This document shows positions 1 through 7,166 of a stretch of 64,000 nucleotides of DNA, piece by piece; positions within the stretch are counted from its first letter, which is position 1, and each line of letters starts with the position of its first letter. The DNA comes from Lachnospiraceae bacterium (GTDB lineage: Bacteria > Bacillota > Clostridia > Lachnospirales > Lachnospiraceae). The notes under the pieces are model-generated. The model worked only from the letters and a program-made list of their open reading frames with translations, searched no databases and was not told the origin of the DNA. The stretch spans positions 1-64,000 of the forward strand of contig JAFXXN010000160.1 of NCBI GenBank assembly GCA_017542245.1. The letters run 5' to 3'. A program made the position numbers and the translations under genes.

Positions 1-82
1 CATTCATTCCTATTTCATTTCGCAAATATCGTTCTACCAGTTTTACTTTTAATACTGGATCAAACTTACTTTTTCTGGACAT
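1..82 (-). CDS. IS3-type transposase, N-terminal fragment (cut by window edge)
   Basis: Reading the minus strand from the ATG at 82 gives MSRKSKFDPVLKVKLVERYL, continuing RNEIGMN to the window edge. This is the usual start of the helix-turn-helix OrfA-like part of IS3/IS150-group transposases. Only 27 codons are visible, so catalytic residues and intactness cannot be judged. The sequence just upstream (about 83-136) looks like an IS3-type terminus, which supports the call. The identification rests on a short N-terminus plus the terminus and is fairly but not fully secure. Confidence 0.6.
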   Translation of the reverse strand, partial: MSRKSKFDPVLKVKLVERYLRNEIGMN

Positions 83-136
83 AGAAATACCCCCAAGTAG
101 TATTTTTGTATTTCAGTGTCCTACTTGAGGGTATCA
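83..136 (-). mobile_element. Terminus of an IS3-family element
   Basis: On the minus strand the region begins TGATACCCTCAAGTAGGACA (136 back to 117). This has the TG...ACCC..AAGT.GGACA layout typical of IS3-family inverted repeats, and the transposase start lies about 50 bases inside it. The other end lies outside the window. The exact outer boundary (136 or a few bases further out, near 141) cannot be fixed, and no target duplication can be checked. Confidence 0.5.
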
Positions 137-165
137 TATCAAAGGTGGAGGATATTTTCGTTTCA

Positions 166-190
166 GTCGGGGTTAAAGCCCCGACTGAAA
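166..190. terminator. Perfect hairpin downstream of rfbB
   Basis: TTCAGTCGGGG pairs with CCCCGACTGAA around a short loop, 11 GC-rich base pairs, 24 bases after the rfbB stop. A long T run is missing on either strand, so it may be a terminator of rfbB, a barrier to IS transcription, or an mRNA-stabilising hairpin. Confidence 0.45.
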
Positions 191-213
191 ATGAGATGCG
201 GAGCATTGGCTCA

Positions 214-1233
214 TTATCTGTTTCCATACATTTTTTCATAATACTTTGTATACTCACCTGAGATAATGGTTTCCCACCAACTTCTGTTTTCAAGATACCA
301 TTTTATGGTTTTCTTTATGCCGTCTTCAAATTTTGTTTCGGGAAGCCATCCAAGTTCATTATGGATTTTGGTCGGATCGATAGCATAACGCATATCATGT
401 CCTTTACGGTCAGTTACATATGTGATAAGGCTTTCGGGTTTTCCAAGTTCACGGCAGATGATTTTTACAATATCGATATTTTTCATTTCATTATGACCGC
501 CGATATTATAAACTTCGCCGACTCTTCCTTTATGGATAACCAGATCGATAGCTCTGCAGTGATCTTCAACATAGAGCCAGTCACGTACATTTAAACCTTC
601 TCCGTATACAGGAAGAGGCTTGTCATGAAGGGCGTTTACGATCATCAGAGGGATAAGCTTCTCCGGAAAATGATAAGGTCCGTAGTTATTTGAACAACGG
701 CTGATGGAAACAGGAAGGCCGTAAGTTCTGTAGTATGCAAGAACCAAAAGGTCGGCACTTGCTTTTGAAGAACTGTAAGGGCTGCTGGTATGGATAGGAG
801 TAGTTTCCGTAAAGAAAAGGTCGGGCCTGTCGATTGGCAGATCTCCGTAAACCTCATCTGTAGATACTTGATGATATCTGGTTATTCCGTACTTTCTGCA
901 GGCATCCATCAGAACAGCTGTTCCTTCGATATTTGTCTTTAAGAATATTTCCGGATTATCAATGGAACGATCAACATGACTCTCTGCGGCGAAATTAACA
1001 ACGATATCCGGCTTTTCCTCTTCAAAAAGTTTATAAACCGCTGGTCTGTCGGTTATGTCTTCTTTTACGAATCTGAAGTTCGGATTATCCATAACGGATT
1101 CAAGCGTGGACAGATTACCTGCATAAGTGAGGCAGTCCAGACATATAATGCGATAATCAGGGTATTTTTTTAACATATGGAAGATAAAATTACTTCCGAT
1201 AAATCCGGCACCGCCGGTAACTATAACTGTCAT
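214..1233 (-). CDS. rfbB: dTDP-glucose 4,6-dehydratase
   Basis: Converts dTDP-D-glucose to dTDP-4-keto-6-deoxyglucose in the cytosol, the second step towards dTDP-rhamnose for cell-wall polysaccharides. It is an extended short-chain dehydrogenase of 339 residues, the usual family length. The NAD-binding motif TGGAGFIGS is at residues 6-14. The catalytic segment STDEVYGDL (Thr125-Asp126-Glu127) and the Tyr153/Lys157 pair in SPYSSSK are all present; Asp-Glu after Thr is diagnostic for RmlB. The start has a good TAAGGAGG site. The partner genes rfbA, rfbC and rfbD are not in the window, so it stands alone here between an IS end and the agmatine genes. Confidence 0.95.
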   Translation of the reverse strand: MTVIVTGGAGFIGSNFIFHMLKKYPDYRIICLDCLTYAGNLSTLESVMDNPNFRFVKEDITDRPAVYKLFEEEKPDIVVNFAAESHVDRSIDNPEIFLKTNIEGTAVLMDACRKYGITRYHQVSTDEVYGDLPIDRPDLFFTETTPIHTSSPYSSSKASADLLVLAYYRTYGLPVSISRCSNNYGPYHFPEKLIPLMIVNALHDKPLPVYGEGLNVRDWLYVEDHCRAIDLVIHKGRVGEVYNIGGHNEMKNIDIVKIICRELGKPESLITYVTDRKGHDMRYAIDPTKIHNELGWLPETKFEDGIKKTIKWYLENRSWWETIISGEYTKYYEKMYGNR

Positions 1234-1274
1234 AAGTTCCTCCTTATTGTTTTTGAAAAATGATCATTTGTCAG

Positions 1275-1305
1275 TGTAACCTCGAAAACGCCTCCAGCGT
1301 TTTGT
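1275..1305 (-). repeat. Partial copy of dispersed two-hairpin element
   Basis: On the minus strand it reads CAAAACGC, a five-base loop, then GCGTTTTCGAGGT. This is the second hairpin of the element found complete at 6752, 26597 and 27164. The first hairpin is absent. It lies between divergent genes, 40-70 bases upstream of the rfbB start. A separate short hairpin, GTGCCC-taa-GGGCAC, lies near 1330-1345. Apart from these and the promoter at 1454, I see nothing in 1234-1539. Confidence 0.55.
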
Positions 1306-1453
1306 TATATTACAATACAGATAATAATGTGTGCCCTAAGGGCACAGTCAAGTACTTTCTTTAAAATTTAAAAATGCAGCAATAAATGCACACTAAAGAG
1401 CAATATTATGCACATTTTGGCAACTGGTCAATTTTTTAATATATAACCATTTA

Positions 1454-1482
1454 TTGAAATCTTTTCTTAAAAGTGATAAAAT
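1454..1482 (+). promoter_or_regulatory. Promoter of the agmatine operon
   Basis: TTGAAA (1454-1459), a 17-base spacer and TAAAAT (1477-1482), about 58 bases before the ATG of the deiminase gene. Prediction from consensus only. Confidence 0.5.
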
Positions 1483-1539
1483 GATACATACTTTAATCAA
1501 AACTATAAACAAATTAAAAAATCCGGGAGGAACAAATAT

Positions 1540-2652
1540 ATGACCGGTGTTCCTAAGGCTGACAACTTCCGTATGCCGGGAGAATTTGAGCCTCATAGAG
1601 GATGCATAATGATATGGCCTGAGCGGCCGGGTTCGTGGCCATACGGCGCAAAGGCCGCAAGAAAGGCGTTTAAAGAAATCATTTCTGCTATAGCCGAGAG
1701 CGAAGATGTATTTGTGGCTGCAGGAGAAAAGAGCTTCTCTTCTGCACAGGAAGAGCTTAAAAATATAAAAAATGTAACGGTATTTCCTGCGGAGACGGAT
1801 GATGCCTGGGCGAGAGATGTAGCCCCCACATTTATTAAGAATGATAAGGGGATAGTCCGGGCAATAAACTGGGAATTTAATGCATGGGGCGGTAAATATA
1901 ACGGTCTCTATTCTTCATGGGAAAAGGATAATAAATTTGCCCGGTTGTTTGCAGAAAGGGAAGGATATGAGATTTATGATGCTTCTCCTTTTGTATTGGA
2001 AGGCGGTTCTATCCATTCTGACGGGGAAGGCACACTTTTGGTTACGGAAGAGTGTTTATTGAGTCCCGGAAGAAATCCTCATCTCTCAAAAGAAGAGATA
2101 GAAGAGATTTTAAAGGTTTATCTTGGGGTAGAAAAAATCATATGGCTTCCAAATGGGATTTATAATGATGAAACTGACGGTCATATAGATAACATCTGTG
2201 CATTTATAAGACCGAGTGAAGTTGTGCTTGCCTGGACAGATGACGAGACAGATCCCCAATATGCCCTTTCTAAAGCCGATTACGAAATACTTGTTAACGA
2301 AAAAGACGCTAAAGGCAGACCTATCAGGGTACACAAACTTCCAATACCCGAAAAAAAAGTATTTGTAAATGAAGAAGACCTTAAAGGTTATTCTTTTGAA
2401 GAAGGAGAAGATGAAAGGGAAGCAGGTGAAAGGCTTGCAGCTTCTTATGTAAACTTCTACTTCTCTAACGGAGCGGTTGTAATGCCGGCATTCGGTGGAG
2501 ATAATGAAAAAAGCGATATGGAAGCGGCAAGGATATTGGCCGATTTATGTCCAGAAAGAAAAGTAATTCAGATAGCAGCAAGGGATATTCTTCTCGGAGG
2601 AGGAAATATTCATTGTATAACACAGCAGATTCCCTATGGGGAGAGAGAATGA
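1540..2652 (+). CDS. aguA: Agmatine deiminase
   Basis: Hydrolyses agmatine to N-carbamoylputrescine plus ammonia, the first step of the arginine-decarboxylase route to putrescine. Length is 370 residues, as expected for the Porphyromonas-type peptidylarginine deiminase family. The hallmark N-terminal [20 protein letters not shown] segment and the C-terminal [11 protein letters not shown], with the nucleophile Cys359, are intact. A CGGGAGG site lies 8-9 bases before the ATG. The stop overlaps the leader of the next gene, an N-carbamoylputrescine amidase, so the two make a complete two-step module. No arginine decarboxylase gene is in the window. Confidence 0.95.
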   Translation: MTGVPKADNFRMPGEFEPHRGCIMIWPERPGSWPYGAKAARKAFKEIISAIAESEDVFVAAGEKSFSSAQEELKNIKNVTVFPAETDDAWARDVAPTFIKNDKGIVRAINWEFNAWGGKYNGLYSSWEKDNKFARLFAEREGYEIYDASPFVLEGGSIHSDGEGTLLVTEECLLSPGRNPHLSKEEIEEILKVYLGVEKIIWLPNGIYNDETDGHIDNICAFIRPSEVVLAWTDDETDPQYALSKADYEILVNEKDAKGRPIRVHKLPIPEKKVFVNEEDLKGYSFEEGEDEREAGERLAASYVNFYFSNGAVVMPAFGGDNEKSDMEAARILADLCPERKVIQIAARDILLGGGNIHCITQQIPYGERE

Positions 2653-2665
2653 TAAGAGGAAAAAT

Positions 2666-3541
2666 ATGAGAACGATTACAGTAGCAGCAATTCAAATGCA
2701 GTGCAGTACAGTTGTCGGTGAAAATCTTGACAAGGCGGAGAAAATGATACGGGAGGCAAGAGAAAAAGGAGCAGAGGTTATACTGCTCCCCGAGCTTTTT
2801 GAGAGAGAATATTTCTGCCAGCAGAGACGTTATGATTTTTATGAGTACGCTCTCCCTACGGAAGAAAATCCGGCTGTTAAGATGGGCTGCAGGCTGGCAA
2901 AAGAATTAGAGGTTGTTCTTCCAATAAGTTTCTATGAGAAGGCCGGAAATGTTCTTTATAATTCTCTGGCATGGATAGACGCGGATGGGAGTATACTCGG
3001 AGTTTACAGAAAAACGCATATTCCCGATGATCATTTTTACCAGGAAAAATTCTATTTCACTCCCGGAAATACAGGATTTCAGGTTTATGATACCAGATAC
3101 GGAAGACTTGGGGCAGGCATCTGCTGGGATCAATGGTTCCCGGAAACAGCAAGGGCTCTTTCTTTAAAAGGTGCAGAAATCATATTTTATCCTACTGCTA
3201 TCGGTTCTGAACCTATTCTTGAAACCGACAGCATGCCTCACTGGAGAAGATGCATGCAGGGACATTCCGCAGCAAATATAATTCCGGTTGTTGCAGCTAA
3301 CCGTATCGGAAGGGAAGATGTTGTCCCCTGCAAGGAAAATTCGGAGCAGTCTTCCGCACTTGTATTTTACGGGTCTTCTTTTATAACCGATGAGACAGGA
3401 GAAATTGTCTGCTCGGCATCCCGGGATAAAGAGGAAATACTTATCAGAACCTTTGAGCCGGATATTATCAAAGAAAACAGGCTCGCGTGGGGCATCTTTA
3501 GGGACAGAAGACCTGAGATGTATGGGGAAATTACAAAATAG
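2666..3541 (+). CDS. aguB: N-carbamoylputrescine amidase
   Basis: Nitrilase-superfamily amidase that turns N-carbamoylputrescine into putrescine, CO2 and ammonia. The Glu43-Lys116-Cys153 triad is visible in LPELFEREYF, YRKTHIPDD and GICWDQWFPE. The start is chosen at 2666 (MRTITVAAIQ) because AAGAGGA lies just ahead and because this is the normal nitrilase N-terminus; an in-frame ATG at 2636 would add ten unlikely residues. The gene begins 13 bases after the aguA stop, so the two are co-transcribed. The 3' end is only 5 bases from the end of the convergent MerR-methyltransferase gene. Confidence 0.95.
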   Translation: MRTITVAAIQMQCSTVVGENLDKAEKMIREAREKGAEVILLPELFEREYFCQQRRYDFYEYALPTEENPAVKMGCRLAKELEVVLPISFYEKAGNVLYNSLAWIDADGSILGVYRKTHIPDDHFYQEKFYFTPGNTGFQVYDTRYGRLGAGICWDQWFPETARALSLKGAEIIFYPTAIGSEPILETDSMPHWRRCMQGHSAANIIPVVAANRIGREDVVPCKENSEQSSALVFYGSSFITDETGEIVCSASRDKEEILIRTFEPDIIKENRLAWGIFRDRRPEMYGEITK

Positions 3542-3546
3542 GTGTT

Positions 3547-4719
3547 TTATCTGCAGATAAAGATTCCGGCTTCTTTTGTGACATAAAAACCGGTTCCCAT
3601 TCTGGTTCTTACATAATCCTTAAATTCTTTATAATTGTCAACTATATACTGATTTTGGTTTCCATGACAGGAAACAATATAGTCGGTGAGGTCTTTTTCT
3701 TCTGTTACATAAAGACTGTCTTTATATTCGCACCAATCTACGGAAACAAACTCTTTTTCAAGCAGTTTGTTTCCGTTTGTTTTTCCGAAGATTTCATACA
3801 GGTTTTTAGCGGCCAGCACAATTCTGTCATCAAAACCTCTTGCAAGGTCATTTATTTCCTTCATGTGGTTTGGTCCGTAAGTGCTGCAGATAAATGTTCC
3901 TCCCGGCTTTAAGACACGCTTTATCTCTTTTAAAGTTCCTAATATATCTGAAGCATAGAAAAGCACATGATTTGCAATTACAATATCTACCGATGAATCA
4001 GGAAGTAAGATCTTTTCCATATCCATCAGCATAAAAGAAAACCTGCCGTCATCTTCTGCAAACCGGTTTTTTGTCTCCACAAGCACTCCTTTTGAGTTAT
4101 CGGAAAGCATAATATTCATTTCTTTAGGTAATGCTCTCATATTTTCAATCCAAAAATCACCGTTTCCGCAGCCCAGCTCCAAAACTGTTTGTCCGGGCTT
4201 TACTCCACAGTGTTTAAAGATCCAGGGGAACCATTTTTCTTTGTTTTGTGAATAGAGACTATGAAGCCGTATCCTTACGGAAATATTGGAAGTGTCAACA
4301 TATTGCCTCAGCAGGCTTTCTTTAAGACCGGTTTCTGTTACCTGTTTTAACAGTTCTGTCCAATCGGGCTCGCCGTTTTTGCGTACAACTTCCATAGTAT
4401 CCTGCAGTATTTCTTTTACCAGATTCATCTGTTTTATTTTTTCTTCAAGAAGAATCATCTGCTGTTCAAGCGAGGATATAAGTGACCCCTTTTCCGGCTC
4501 TGTATTTTTAATCTCTTCCAGGGAAAACCCGAGATATTTTAAAAGTAATATTCTCTGGATCCGTTCAAAATCCTTTTCGGAATAAATCCTGCTGCCGTTT
4601 TCACTTATCGCGGAAGGCGTTAAGAATCCGTGTTCGGCATAATATCTTAAGGTTTTTTTTGTAACATGGGCCTTTTTTGCAAAAGCACCTGAAGTATAAG
4701 TTCCGTTATCTTTCATCAA
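3547..4719 (-). CDS. MerR-type regulator fused to an S-adenosylmethionine methyltransferase
   Basis: Residues 8-75 form a MerR DNA-binding domain (TSGAFAKKAHVTKKTLRYYA, then the YLGFSLEEI wing). Residues 80-115 look like the MerR dimerisation coiled coil. From about 150 to 345 there is a class I methyltransferase: motif I VLELGCGNGD at 179-188, an acidic LMDMEK segment, and IANHVLFYA and LKEIKRVLKPGG motifs. MerR proteins normally carry ligand-binding domains, so here the effector domain may itself be enzymatic, or may use SAM or a methylated product as ligand. No target gene is obvious: its neighbours are convergent aguAB and the ribosomal-protein operon. The function is inferred from domains only. 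Confidence 0.8.
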   Translation of the reverse strand: MMKDNGTYTSGAFAKKAHVTKKTLRYYAEHGFLTPSAISENGSRIYSEKDFERIQRILLLKYLGFSLEEIKNTEPEKGSLISSLEQQMILLEEKIKQMNLVKEILQDTMEVVRKNGEPDWTELLKQVTETGLKESLLRQYVDTSNISVRIRLHSLYSQNKEKWFPWIFKHCGVKPGQTVLELGCGNGDFWIENMRALPKEMNIMLSDNSKGVLVETKNRFAEDDGRFSFMLMDMEKILLPDSSVDIVIANHVLFYASDILGTLKEIKRVLKPGGTFICSTYGPNHMKEINDLARGFDDRIVLAAKNLYEIFGKTNGNKLLEKEFVSVDWCEYKDSLYVTEEKDLTDYIVSCHGNQNQYIVDNYKEFKDYVRTRMGTGFYVTKEAGIFICR

Positions 4720-4910
4720 TATTTAGTTCCTCTCACCATGTTTAATTCAGTTTTAACCTTATTTGGCTGATGTGTCAAGTATTTATACGATAATATCTTT
4801 GGGCATTGACGGATTTAATTGATCATTAATAATTGTTCGATAATGTACGGAAAAAATAAACAAAAATAACAAAAAATGCAAAATTATTATGGATAATAAA
4901 AAAAATATAG

Positions 4911-4939
4911 TTGACAACAATGAAAATCCGTGATAGAAT
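4911..4939 (+). promoter_or_regulatory. Promoter of the L10-L7/L12 operon
   Basis: TTGACA (4911-4916), 17-base spacer, TAGAAT (4934-4939), directly ahead of the L10 leader. Near-consensus, as expected for a ribosomal-protein promoter. The rest of 4720-4910 is AT-rich with nothing recognised. Confidence 0.75.
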
Positions 4940-4949
4940 ACATTTCGTT

Positions 4950-5077
4950 GTGAAAACAGCATGACCGAAGACAGCAGGTACTTATGGTGTAAGCTCCTTG
5001 CGACGCCTGCCGAGGGATTGATGTAATTCTTATGATATTTACAGCTTTCCTGATTTTGGTCGGGGAAGCTTTTTTAA
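4950..5077 (+). ncRNA. L10 leader (ribosomal protein autoregulatory RNA)
   Basis: The segment GAAGACAGCAGGTAC ... GCCTGCCGAGGGATTG matches the conserved core of the Firmicute L10 leader, which binds the L10(L12)4 complex and represses the operon when L10 is in excess. It ends in an attenuator-like terminator: AGCTTTCC (5043-5050) pairs with GGGAAGCT (5063-5070), followed by six T residues. The leader makes the upstream in-frame start at 5032 implausible as a protein start. Confidence 0.85.
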
Positions 5078-5118
5078 TAGCTTCCTTCTTAAGCAAAATG
5101 GTAAAGGAGGAAAACAAA

Positions 5119-5610
5119 ATGGCAAAGGTTGAACTTAAGGCTCCCATTATCGAAGAGATAAAGGGCCATGTGTCAGAAGCAAAAGCTGCCGTTATTGTTA
5201 ACTACTGCGGTATCACTGTTGAGCAGGATACTCAGCTCCGTAAGAAGCTCAGAGAAGCAGGTGTTGTTTACAAAGTATACAAGAACACCTTCTTAAAGAG
5301 AGCATTTGAAGGAACTGACTTTGCTCAGCTTGATCAGGTTCTCGACGGACCTACAGCAGTAGCTTTCAGCAGTGAGGACGCAACTGCTCCTGCCAGGATT
5401 CTTGCCGAGGTGATGAAGACCGTTCCCGCACTTACTTTTAAGGCAGGTGTTATTGACGGTACCTACTATGATGAGGCCGGATGCAAGGTTATTGCAACCA
5501 TTCCCTCAAGAGAAGAACTCATCTCCAAGCTGCTCGGCAGCTTACAGGCTCCTATTTCGAACCTGGCTCGCGTTATCAAGCAGATTGCAGAAAAGAACGC
5601 AGAGGCATAA
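5119..5610 (+). CDS. rplJ: 50S ribosomal protein L10
   Basis: Base of the L7/L12 stalk of the large ribosomal subunit, where translation factors are recruited. It has 163 residues, starting MAKVELKAPIIEEIKG; the typical L10 segments VVYKVYKNTFLKRAFEG and PTAVAFSSEDATAPARIL are present. The start at 5119 follows a strong AAAGGAGG site. Extending it upstream to 5032 would translate through the leader terminator. It is co-transcribed with rplL, about 110 bases downstream, and is autoregulated through the preceding L10 leader. Confidence 0.97.
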   Translation: MAKVELKAPIIEEIKGHVSEAKAAVIVNYCGITVEQDTQLRKKLREAGVVYKVYKNTFLKRAFEGTDFAQLDQVLDGPTAVAFSSEDATAPARILAEVMKTVPALTFKAGVIDGTYYDEAGCKVIATIPSREELISKLLGSLQAPISNLARVIKQIAEKNAEA

Positions 5611-5721
5611 TTAAGGAACCGAAAGAAATCTGTCTTAAGGTTGCTTAAGTACAGGTTTGGACACAAGTATTCATGAACAGAAGAATACAAACAGACAATA
5701 GAATAATGGAGGATTTTAAAA

Positions 5722-6084
5722 ATGACTAATCAGGAATTTATCGATGCTATCAAAGGCATGACCGTTTTAGAGCTTAACGATTTAGTAAAGGCTTGTGAAG
5801 AAGAGTTTGGCGTTAGCGCAGCAGCAGGTGTTGCAGTAGTTGCAGCAGGTCCCGCAGCAGCAGCTGAAGAGAAGACAGAATTCAATGTAGAGCTTACTGA
5901 AGTAGGCGCAGATAAGATCAAGGTTATCAAGGTTGTTCGTGAAATGACAGGTCTTGGACTTAAGGAAGCTAAAGAAGCTGTTGAGTCAGCTCCCAAGGTA
6001 CTTAAGGAAGGCGTTTCTAAGGAAGAGGCTGAAGCAGCTAAGAAGCAGCTTGAAGAAGTTGGTGCTAAGGTTACTCTTAAGTAA
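5722..6084 (+). CDS. rplL: 50S ribosomal protein L7/L12
   Basis: Stalk protein present in several copies per ribosome, needed for factor-dependent GTP hydrolysis. The 120 residues divide into an N-terminal dimerisation domain (about 1-33), an alanine-rich hinge (about 34-52, [18 protein letters not shown]) and the C-terminal factor-binding domain with [20 protein letters not shown]. It has a good ATGGAGG site 8 bases or so before the ATG. Second and last gene of the operon; a terminator follows. Confidence 0.97.
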   Translation: MTNQEFIDAIKGMTVLELNDLVKACEEEFGVSAAAGVAVVAAGPAAAAEEKTEFNVELTEVGADKIKVIKVVREMTGLGLKEAKEAVESAPKVLKEGVSKEEAEAAKKQLEEVGAKVTLK

Positions 6085-6109
6085 TATAATCATTTTGCTT
6101 AAAAATCAC

Positions 6110-6157
6110 AAAGCCCTTGAAAATAGGTCAAAAGCCTTGATTTTGGGGGCTTTTTTT
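6110..6157 (+). terminator. Terminator of rplJ-rplL
   Basis: AAAGCCC (6110-6116) pairs with GGGCTTT (6147-6153) around a longer internal region, and a run of seven T follows. It lies 26 bases after the rplL stop. Confidence 0.75.
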
Positions 6158-6273
6158 ATGCAGTTACAGGTGATCTGAAGGATTTTCTATTTGACATATA
6201 ATAAAAAAAATGAGATAATAAATCCGGATAAAATTCAGACCGCCAGATAATAAGACGGGGAACGGAGAATATA

Positions 6274-6753
6274 ATGGAAATCACTACAGAGCAAAACCTG
6301 CAAATGAAAAATGTACTTTCCTATCGTGGAAATCTTAACAAAGAAGGGCTTGAGGCCAAAAGAGATGAGATTAACGCTTTAATAAAAGAATTCGGAGCAC
6401 ATGCCATACATCCTGCTATTACCACATCTCATGGTATTGAGCAGACAGATAACGGTCCTATTATAGATATGGAGATACTGGTTCCTCTTGACAGAGATGT
6501 ATCGACCGAAGTAATTCGTAAAAAGGCTCCCGGATATCGTTTTAAACCTGTTTTTCAGCTGGTAAACGCTGTAAGGATACATCATACAGGCGGAACCAAT
6601 ATTGAGGACAGCATAAAAGAATTATATAAATATATCAGTGTCAGAAACATGCATCCGATTACAACACTTTACAATATTACCATTAATGACCCTGAGGATC
6701 CTAAGGACCTGATTGTTGATCTTATGATGGGCATAGACCCCAACATATTATAA
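6274..6753 (+). CDS. Small effector-binding-like protein, possibly DUF5085
   Basis: Predicted soluble 159-residue protein without signal or membrane segments. The pattern (NVLSYRGNLNKEGLEAKRDE, a central IIDMEILVPLDRDV strand, then VRIHHTGGTNIEDSIKELYKYI) resembles the GyrI/SOUL-like ligand-binding fold and the Bacillus DUF5085 family. No catalytic residues are evident and the family assignment is weak. It is preceded by GGGGAACGGAGA. Its TAA stop is the first part of the dispersed two-hairpin element. The next genes on the same strand are a small leader-like ORF and a BmrCD-like exporter, so it could be read with them if the element does not terminate transcription. Confidence 0.6.
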   Translation: MEITTEQNLQMKNVLSYRGNLNKEGLEAKRDEINALIKEFGAHAIHPAITTSHGIEQTDNGPIIDMEILVPLDRDVSTEVIRKKAPGYRFKPVFQLVNAVRIHHTGGTNIEDSIKELYKYISVRNMHPITTLYNITINDPEDPKDLIVDLMMGIDPNIL

Positions 6754-6820
6754 CAAAACAGAAGATGCGGAGCATCGTTTTGTTACCGAGGAAACGCAGA
6801 AGGCGTTTTCGAGGTGACAT
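6752..6820 (+). repeat. Dispersed two-hairpin element, copy 1
   Basis: The first hairpin is AACAAAAC + GATGC-gga-GCATC + GTTTTGTT, beginning inside the TAA stop of the preceding gene. The second is ACCGAGGAAACGC-agaag-GCGTTTTCGAGGT. Further copies are at 26597 and 27164 and a partial one at 1275. Outer-stem bases change in pairs between copies (C-G here, T-A in copy 2). Confidence 0.7.
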
Positions 6821-6859
6821 CGATTTAATAATAATAATTACGAAAGGAGGTAAGAACAT

Positions 6860-6958
6860 ATGACTATCAAAAAAGAATTGAATAAGAACATTATAATTAA
6901 ATATATCGTGATTGAATGTGGAATTACCTCGGCTTTCCCTATAGACAGGAATCATTGA
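6860..6958 (+). CDS. Candidate leader peptide of the BmrCD-like exporter (32 aa)
   Basis: Encodes MTIKKELNKNIIIKYIVIEC, continuing GITSAFPIDRNH. The ribosome site is very strong (AAAGGAGG, 6843-6850; 9-base spacing), unusual for random sequence. The stop overlaps a second start (TGATG), from which a 25-codon frame runs to 7035 across the terminator hairpin at 6997-7026. The exporter gene follows that terminator. In Bacillus subtilis, bmrCD is preceded by the translated leader bmrB, which couples antibiotic-stalled translation to terminator read-through. The position here is analogous, but the peptide has no obvious similarity and no antiterminator was worked out. Confidence 0.55.
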   Translation: MTIKKELNKNIIIKYIVIECGITSAFPIDRNH

Positions 6959-6996
6959 TGTTGCTGTGCAATAAAATGAAAAAAGTGTATAGCATA

Positions 6997-7026
6997 CCCC
7001 GGTGTTTTTACATCGGGGCATTTTTT
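6997..7026 (+). terminator. Intrinsic terminator / attenuator before the exporter operon
   Basis: CCCCGGTG (6997-7004) pairs with CATCGGGG (7011-7018; one G-U), followed by CA and six T (7021-7026). It sits between the 32-aa ORF and the ABC exporter genes, so it can act as an attenuator. Confidence 0.8.
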
Positions 7027-7042
7027 GTGCGATAAACGAATG

Positions 7043-7114
7043 CCCACAATGGAAGCTTGCTTCCAGATTGTGGGCTGAGCGAACGGACACTGAGAGAGCT
7101 TGCTCTCGAAGTGT
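7043..7114 (+). repeat. Pair of GCTTGC-loop hairpins in the exporter leader
   Basis: Hairpin 1: CCCACAAT+GGAAGC, loop TT, GCTTCC+ATTGTGGG (7043-7074). Hairpin 2: ACACT+GAGAGC, loop TT, GCTCTC+AGTGT (7087-7114). Neither has a T tail. A diverged relative of the first (ATGCTCATAATGGAAGCTTG) is at 34533. They may be part of the exporter leader or an extragenic palindrome. Confidence 0.6.
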
Positions 7115-7166
7115 GCGATAAGCATCGAGTGGGATGGGCGAGGTTCATATAGGAGTTTATAGAAAA

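Noticed and set aside
5032-5118. N-terminal extension of L10 from the ATG at 5032
   Set aside because: It would translate the L10-leader terminator and precede the strong AAAGGAGG site; the extension is not part of L10.
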